Origin: Pirellulales bacterium
Lineage (GTDB): Bacteria > Planctomycetota > Planctomycetia > Pirellulales > JANQPP01
Length of the DNA: 39,148 bases
Assembly: GCA_028289405.1 (NCBI GenBank)
Contig: JANQPP010000057.1
Coordinates: 1-39,148 of the forward strand
Direction of reading: 5' to 3'
The position numbers and the translations under genes are program-made. Within the stretch, counting starts at the first letter, position 1. Each line of letters starts with the position of its first letter. This document shows positions 34,514 to 39,148 of this stretch, piece after piece. The notes under the pieces are model-generated. The model searched no databases. It was given only the letters and a program-made list of their open reading frames with translations, and had not been told where the DNA came from.

Positions 34514-35422
34514 TTAACGCTTACGCCGCGCCAGGGCATCCATGCGGAGGTGGAGGAATTTCGACAATGCGGCTTCCAAGGACTGGCTCGTCCGCAGCAG
34601 GTTGTAATCCACGCGGAGCTTCGCGCAGCCTCGGCGGACCTCATCCAAATATTTTTGCACCGCTTCCAAATAACCGGCCCGCAACGCGCGGGGGTTGCAG
34701 GTCAATCGGCGGGGCAGTTCCACGTCGTCAAACCGCGTCGGCCCCTGGAACGGAAAATCGAGTTCATCATCGTCCATGACGTGAAACACGATCACGTCAT
34801 GCCCTCGCTGTCGGAGCTGCCGCAGCCCCTGGAACAGCCCGTCCCGCTCGACAAACAGATCGGACACGAGCACGATGATGCTCCGCCGGGGATAGAGATC
34901 CGCGGCCCGCTTGAGCACGCCGAGCAAATCGGTCTTATCCTGAGGATCATCCGCCTGGAGCGCCTCCACGATGGCATTCAGATGATTGCGGCGGCTCCGC
35001 ACGGGAAGCTGGTGCCGGATGCCTTCATCGAAGGTGATGCAGCCCACGCCGTCCTGCTGGCGGAGCATGAGATAGGCCAGACTGGCGGCCAGCGTGTCCG
35101 CGTATTCCCGCTTGGTGAACGCACCATTGCCGTAAGACATGCTCGCGGAGACATCCGCCAAAAGCACGCCCCGCACGTTCGATTCTTCCTCGAACTGCTT
35201 GACGTAGTAGCGGTCGTGCTTGGCCCAAATCTTCCAATCGACGTGGCGGTAGTCGTCGCCGAGCGTGTATTCGCGGTGCTGCAAGAACTCCACCGACTGC
35301 CCGAAATACGGACTGCGATGCATCCCGCTCAGGTAGCCTTCGACGACTTCCCGCGCGCGGAGTTCGAGCCGCGATATGCGCCGCAGCGTTTCAGGATGCA
35401 AAAATGGCTTGGAAGCGGGCAT
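34514..35422 (-). CDS. DUF58 (vWA-like) protein partnering MoxR
   Basis: 302 residues, the standard length. The DUF58 hallmark lies at about 32-80: [30 protein letters not shown] and Y-V-K-Q-F-E-E-E. A vWA-type strand with MIDAS-like D90-V-S-A-S94 follows, and later S-I-I-V-L-V-S-D-L. No membrane helix is present, so it is a cytoplasmic partner. Its start lies inside the 3' end of the MoxR gene (32-base overlap), so expression is coupled. DUF58 proteins are almost always encoded next to MoxR and are thought to be its adaptors or clients. Confidence 0.9.
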   Translation of the reverse strand: MPASKPFLHPETLRRISRLELRAREVVEGYLSGMHRSPYFGQSVEFLQHREYTLGDDYRHVDWKIWAKHDRYYVKQFEEESNVRGVLLADVSASMSYGNGAFTKREYADTLAASLAYLMLRQQDGVGCITFDEGIRHQLPVRSRRNHLNAIVEALQADDPQDKTDLLGVLKRAADLYPRRSIIVLVSDLFVERDGLFQGLRQLRQRGHDVIVFHVMDDDELDFPFQGPTRFDDVELPRRLTCNPRALRAGYLEAVQKYLDEVRRGCAKLRVDYNLLRTSQSLEAALSKFLHLRMDALARRKR

Positions 35423-36443
35423 CGTGGGCCAGTTCGTCCTCGTCTTGGGGCGTGTTTTCGATCAGCCGGTCGACCACGTGGTCCGTCGTGACGCCTTCGC
35501 TTTCCGCCGCGAAGTTGACCACCAGCCGATGCCGCAGCACCGGCCGCGCCAGCGCGATGATATCCTCGATCGTGGCATAGGTCCTCCCCATCAGGATGGC
35601 CCGAGCTTTGGCCCCCAGAATCAAAAATTGCACCGCCCGCGGCCCGGCACCCCAACTCACCTGGTCGCTCACGAAGTCGGGCACGCCCGGCTCGCCCACT
35701 CGAGTCTGCCGCACAAGGGACAGGGCATAGCGGGTGACATGGTCCGCCACGGGGACTTCCCGCACCAATTCCTGCAGCCCGAGAATTTCCTCGCCGTTCA
35801 AAACGGGAGACACTTCCCGCGGCGCGCCGGCGGTGGTCCGCTTGGCGATCTCCATCTCTTCCTCGAAACGGGGGTACCGCACGAAGACCTTGAACATGAA
35901 GCGGTCTTGCTGTGCTTCCGGCAGGGGATAGGTCCCTTCCTGCTCGATCGGGTTCTGCGTCGCCAACACGAAGAAGGGATTGGAAAGCTGATGCCGCACA
36001 CGGCCCACGGAAACCTGACGCTCCTGCATGGCCTCCAGCAGTGCCGCTTGCGTCTTGGGGGGGGTGCGGTTGATCTCGTCCGCCAGGATCACGTTCGCGA
36101 ACAGCGGCCCTTCCAAGAACCGGAACTCCCGCCCGCCAGTCGCCTTGTTCTCCTCAATCACGTCGGTCCCGGTGATATCCGCCGGCATGAGGTCGGGTGT
36201 GAACTGGATGCGGCTGAATGACAAATCTAGTGATTTGGCCAAGGTGCTGATCATCAGCGTTTTCGCTAAACCGGGAACCCCTTCAAGCAGGCAGTGCCCC
36301 CGGCTGAACAGGGCGATCAGCAATTCCTCGATCACCTGGTCCTGCCCCACGATGATCTTGCCCAACTGCTCCCGAATCGCCTGGTAGCCTTCGGCTAGCC
36401 GCTGGACGGCGGCCAGCGCTTGTTCCTCTTCATGCGGTGTCAT
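35391..36443 (-). CDS. MoxR-family AAA+ ATPase
   Basis: 350 residues from the ATG at 36443. AAA+ motifs: Walker A GVPGLAKT (55-62), Walker B V-I-L-A-D-E (118-123), sensor 1 region [18 protein letters not shown] (161-178) and the following D-R-F with the Arg-finger candidate R181. The segment [18 protein letters not shown] is diagnostic of MoxR. These ATPases form hexamers and act as chaperones that activate or insert cofactors into large complexes, often with vWA proteins. Here the adjacent DUF58 and two BatA/vWA membrane proteins are the expected partners. It is 63 bases after the exported prenyltransferase-like gene. Confidence 0.95.
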   Translation of the reverse strand: MTPHEEEQALAAVQRLAEGYQAIREQLGKIIVGQDQVIEELLIALFSRGHCLLEGVPGLAKTLMISTLAKSLDLSFSRIQFTPDLMPADITGTDVIEENKATGGREFRFLEGPLFANVILADEINRTPPKTQAALLEAMQERQVSVGRVRHQLSNPFFVLATQNPIEQEGTYPLPEAQQDRFMFKVFVRYPRFEEEMEIAKRTTAGAPREVSPVLNGEEILGLQELVREVPVADHVTRYALSLVRQTRVGEPGVPDFVSDQVSWGAGPRAVQFLILGAKARAILMGRTYATIEDIIALARPVLRHRLVVNFAAESEGVTTDHVVDRLIENTPQDEDELAHDARFQAIFAS

Positions 36444-36452
36444 CAAGTCGTG

Positions 36453-36457
36453 CCTCC
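36453..36457 (-). promoter_or_regulatory. Ribosome binding site of moxR-type gene
   Basis: GGAGG on the minus strand, nine bases before the ATG at 36443. It fixes that start over the in-frame TTG at 36446. Confidence 0.7.
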
Positions 36458-36506
36458 GAGAGATTCGATTTTCCGTCTTGCAAATCGGCGGGCAGGTGCT
36501 GAGCGG

Positions 36507-37613
36507 CTAACGCTGATAAATGGGGAGCGCGGCCTGGTTGAGTTGCAGAATCGTCAGGTTGATGGAGGAGGTATATACGTTGCCGATATAACCTTGCTCC
36601 CAAAAGTAAAGATCGTTGCTTTGGCTGGCCTCCAGCAGGATCTTGTCCACGATTTCGTCGCGATATTCGTTCCAAGCGGTCCCCCCCTCCCGATAAAGCA
36701 CTTGGGAGTAGTAATAGTGGGCGTAGTGCCAATGCCCGAAACCATCGTGGGACAGGTTCCGCAGGTTGCGCCGGCAAAAGTCGAGCATGCGGGGGACATG
36801 TTCGTCGTCGTACTCTCCCGCATTATACAGGCAAGCAATGGCCGCGGCGGTGATCGCGGGCCGGCCTCGCATGTCGTGCGAACGGAATTGATAGCGGACG
36901 CCGCCGTTGTTGCCCGTGCATTGGTGGATATACTTCACCGCGCGGTCCACGATTTCGCGCGGCACGCTGATCCCCGCGTTGCGGCAGGCGCGCAAGCCTT
37001 GTACCTGGGTCACGGTGGTGGAGCCTTCATCGAAATTATTGCCGTCCTTCGCGCTGACGTAGCCCCAGCCCCCCGCCTCGGTTTGGGCGCGGCCAGTGAA
37101 CTCCACCGCCTTGGAGAGGACTTCGATGATTCGCTGCCGGCGTTCCGCGTCTTCTTCTTCGCCCAAGACCTGCGAGAGGAAGAGCATGGAAAATCCATGC
37201 CCGTAGGTATACCGATCATCATTCTGGGGATCACCGATCAGTCCAGTAGGTTGCGCGCGGCTGTCGCTGAGCAGATAATCCACCGCGCGGCGGAGTTGGG
37301 GCGCGTATTTCCCTTGCATCGTCGTGGAGCCTTCGCAGAGCAGGGCCGTGCCCGCCAGGGCGGTCATCGCCGTGGGGAAGCGTCCGTTCTTGCCGGTCCA
37401 ATGTCCCAGCCGCGATTGCTGGCCCGCCAGCCAGTCCAAACCGCCAGACACCACTTCCCGTACCTGCTGTTCGTCCGCAGCCCGGCATGGAGTTACCCAC
37501 GGAGAAATCGCTATCACGATCAGGGCGAGGATGCTTCCGCATGCTCCCCGGGCAGCACGCGGCGGGAACTCGGAATGGATCACGAAAATTCTTCGACGAC
37601 GCGCGTCAATCAT
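36507..37613 (-). CDS. Exported prenyltransferase-like alpha/alpha-toroid protein
   Basis: 368 residues with a signal peptide (about 20-46, cleavage near CRAAD). The mature part is an alpha/alpha barrel of the prenyltransferase/squalene-oxidase type: V-R-E-V-V-S-G-G-L-D-W-L-A-G-Q-Q, Y-G-H-G-F-S-M-L-F-L and A-G-G-W-G-Y repeats. No D-x-D-D cyclase motif is visible, so it is probably a binding or structural protein outside the membrane, not a terpene cyclase. The stop of the PQQ protein gene lies eight bases inside its start, so the two are coupled. It is a distant relative in plan of the anchored protein at 13554. Confidence 0.78.
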   Translation of the reverse strand: MIDARRRRIFVIHSEFPPRAARGACGSILALIVIAISPWVTPCRAADEQQVREVVSGGLDWLAGQQSRLGHWTGKNGRFPTAMTALAGTALLCEGSTTMQGKYAPQLRRAVDYLLSDSRAQPTGLIGDPQNDDRYTYGHGFSMLFLSQVLGEEEDAERRQRIIEVLSKAVEFTGRAQTEAGGWGYVSAKDGNNFDEGSTTVTQVQGLRACRNAGISVPREIVDRAVKYIHQCTGNNGGVRYQFRSHDMRGRPAITAAAIACLYNAGEYDDEHVPRMLDFCRRNLRNLSHDGFGHWHYAHYYYSQVLYREGGTAWNEYRDEIVDKILLEASQSNDLYFWEQGYIGNVYTSSINLTILQLNQAALPIYQR

Positions 37614-39148
37614 CGCCTAGCTCCTGATTTCCTTCCTCGCCACGAGGTTCCGTGGCCGGTTTGCCCAGCTCGCGAAAAATCGCTTGCAGCGCCGTCCCCA
37701 GCACGTTTTTGGATGCCGTGCTCCCCGCCACGAATTCCGCCCTGCCTTGCCACGGCGGGGCTGGCGGCACGGGCTCCTCCGTGAAGCTCAGCGTGTACAC
37801 GTTCTGCCCCAAATGGGTCACGGCCACCTTCTTCGCCGCGACATCCGTGCGTACCTCCAGATTATTGGTGATCTGTTGGATTCCGTCCTTGCGAAATAGC
37901 CGCTGCCCCGTGCGGCGGTCGATCCCCATCAAATCCGAAAGTGGCTGCCGATAACGCCGACGCGTGCGTTGACCAGCCGCGGGCTGTGGATGCACACGCC
38001 GCGCGAACAGCAACAGCGGGCTATCGTTCAAGTACGAAGCCAACAGCCCGAATTGTTCGATGGCCACCCCCTCTGCCCACAAAGGCTCGCCACTCTCCGC
38101 GTCAAAAATATGCAATCGCCCCGTGACCAGCGGCGCGTTGGGCAGCACGGTGGAATAGCGGTGATCTTCATCTTTTTCGTCGGCCCGAGGAAACACTCCG
38201 GTGCCCAAGTGCGTTAACAACAGATATTGATTTCCATCGCGGATGAACTGAATTTCCTCGGCCTCCAAGCTGCCAGATAGAACCGTGTCCATCTTTTGAA
38301 CACCGCTGGCCACGTCGAGTACCTGCAATCTTCCTTGAGGATTCAAAACGGCGAGCGTGCCGTCCTCCGCCAATGCGGCCCGAGCCCCTGCTTCAAATTT
38401 CCGCCGCCATGTTTCGCGCTGCTTCCAAGGATCGTACAGCCAGAATTCGACGCCCTCTCCCATTTCCCATCGGTACAACAGCCGCCGCCCAACCGTGGAC
38501 CACTGCTCCGCTCGTGCGGGCAGTTCCTCTTCACGTAATACCGTCCCGTCCGCTGCTCGTAACAGCACTGCCCGACTATTGCCCTCCACGACGACGATAA
38601 TTTCCGCGTCCCCGAAACAGGATGCCTCGCGGGGCATGTCCTCTCGCCGCCACAATACATCTCCCGTGCGTGGGTCGATCATGGTCAGCTCTTGCAAATT
38701 CTGCACTAGCAAGGACTCGGAACCACTTTTTCCCACGACGAACACGGCTGGCCCCAAGCCAGGCCGATGGCTGTTGGAGCTAAACACGTTCTGCACGACG
38801 TTTCGGGGGCCCACGCCACGCCGCCTGGCCAGCGACATCGCCATCGTGCCGTTGAGGGCATTCAGTCCATGGGTGTGCCACCATAGTTTCCCATCGCTTC
38901 GAGCATGGCGGTCATGGAGGCCGTTGAGCGCCATCACCTGGTTGCCCTGGGCCAACAGGAGCAAATGCCCGATGCCATAACACACCGGCGGGTTAGCCCC
39001 GCGCAGCATCTGAAAGTTCGTGCTGCCCATGGGATCGCTCAAAGGCAGCCGGGCCCGCTCTTCTCCCCACCGATTCGAAATCACTAGTTCCTGCCGACCT
39101 GGGTCGAGTTGGAGGAGGGTGTGTTGGAGGAAGGGGTTGTGGGGGGAG
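37606..39148 (-). CDS. PQQ-like beta-propeller protein, N-terminus outside window
   Basis: The frame stays open through the right edge (513 residues visible); upstream of the internal GTG at 39084 the reading LLQLDPGRQELVIS continues without a stop, so the true start lies outside. Repeats of I-D-P-R-T-G-D-V-L-W-R-R, F-D-A-E-S-G-E-P-L-W and G-I-D-R-R-T-G-Q-R-L-F are PQQ/WD-like propeller blades, found in PQQ dehydrogenases and BamB. None of the PQQ-enzyme ligands is visible, so it is more likely a scaffold protein of the BamB/propeller type. A signal peptide cannot be judged. It is the first visible gene of the minus-strand run and overlaps the next gene by eight bases. Confidence 0.78.
   Translation of the reverse strand, partial: SPHNPFLQHTLLQLDPGRQELVISNRWGEERARLPLSDPMGSTNFQMLRGANPPVCYGIGHLLLLAQGNQVMALNGLHDRHARSDGKLWWHTHGLNALNGTMAMSLARRRGVGPRNVVQNVFSSNSHRPGLGPAVFVVGKSGSESLLVQNLQELTMIDPRTGDVLWRREDMPREASCFGDAEIIVVVEGNSRAVLLRAADGTVLREEELPARAEQWSTVGRRLLYRWEMGEGVEFWLYDPWKQRETWRRKFEAGARAALAEDGTLAVLNPQGRLQVLDVASGVQKMDTVLSGSLEAEEIQFIRDGNQYLLLTHLGTGVFPRADEKDEDHRYSTVLPNAPLVTGRLHIFDAESGEPLWAEGVAIEQFGLLASYLNDSPLLLFARRVHPQPAAGQRTRRRYRQPLSDLMGIDRRTGQRLFRKDGIQQITNNLEVRTDVAAKKVAVTHLGQNVYTLSFTEEPVPPAPPWQGRAEFVAGSTASKNVLGTALQAIFRELGKPATEPRGEEGNQELGDD

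Noticed and set aside
34550..35491. Plus-strand 313-residue open frame
   Set aside because: Antisense shadow of the DUF58 gene; the high GC third position produces long open frames in this genome.
36420..37784. Plus-strand 454-residue open frame
   Set aside because: Antisense to the exported prenyltransferase-like gene, whose repeats and signal peptide are convincing.
1..39148. rRNA, tRNA, CRISPR array, IS element or prophage
   Set aside because: No transposase, integrase, regularly spaced direct repeats or cloverleaf-like segment was recognised by eye; a tRNA or Rfam scan would settle small RNAs.

Overview
The window is about 39 kb of GC-rich chromosomal DNA that most resembles a planctomycete (Planctomycetota, probably the Pirellulales/Planctomycetia side). 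This placement is inferred from gene content, not from a marker gene. The supporting content is an HTTM-type membrane protein, two PEP-CTERM exoproteins, prenyltransferase-like alpha/alpha-barrel proteins with unusual N-termini, an NPCBM-domain protein, DUF4175-like and BatA-like vWA membrane proteins, and a MoxR/DUF58 pair. No rRNA, tRNA, CRISPR array, IS element, phage gene or replication origin was recognised. No gap between genes exceeds about 300 bases.

Left part (1-18054), mostly short transcription units on both strands: the truncated start of an ArnT/GT39-like glycosyltransferase; an HTTM membrane protein converging on a PEP-CTERM protein; an AI-2E/PerM-family permease; a membrane-anchored HEAT protein built from an internal duplication, divergent from a Tat-exported enolase-superfamily enzyme; a second membrane-anchored HEAT protein; and a ferritin with a strong terminator. 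Next comes a 2-kb segment with a secreted trypsin-like protein and a second PEP-CTERM protein, bracketed by two inverted copies of a 28-bp palindromic repeat. It is followed by a small membrane protein with a glycerate 2-kinase, and by a likely operon of a zinc-ribbon/prenyltransferase-like membrane protein, an ABC ATPase and an ABC permease.

Right part (18084 to the right edge), one unbroken minus-strand run of 14 genes over 21 kb. In transcription order: PQQ-like beta-propeller (cut by the window edge), exported prenyltransferase-like protein, MoxR AAA+ ATPase, DUF58 protein, BatA-like vWA protein, second vWA/GATase-like membrane protein, DUF4175-like membrane protein, exported coiled-coil/low-complexity protein, exported helical protein, NPCBM protein, active HtrA-type protease, two degenerate HtrA-like proteins, and a small membrane protein. 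Four junctions are ATGA overlaps or equivalents and other gaps are under 80 bases, so co-transcription is very likely.

The most interesting signal is at the distal end of this run. Three trypsin/HtrA-like genes lie in tandem. The first keeps the His-Asp-Ser triad. The other two have lost all three residues. The last also carries a C-terminal alpha/beta-hydrolase-like domain whose nucleophile elbow is degenerate. With the upstream MoxR-vWA genes this suggests an envelope quality-control or assembly machine combining an AAA+ ATPase, MIDAS scaffolds, exported coiled-coil proteins, one active protease and two pseudoproteases. The function is inference; the gene order and residue losses are read directly from the sequence.
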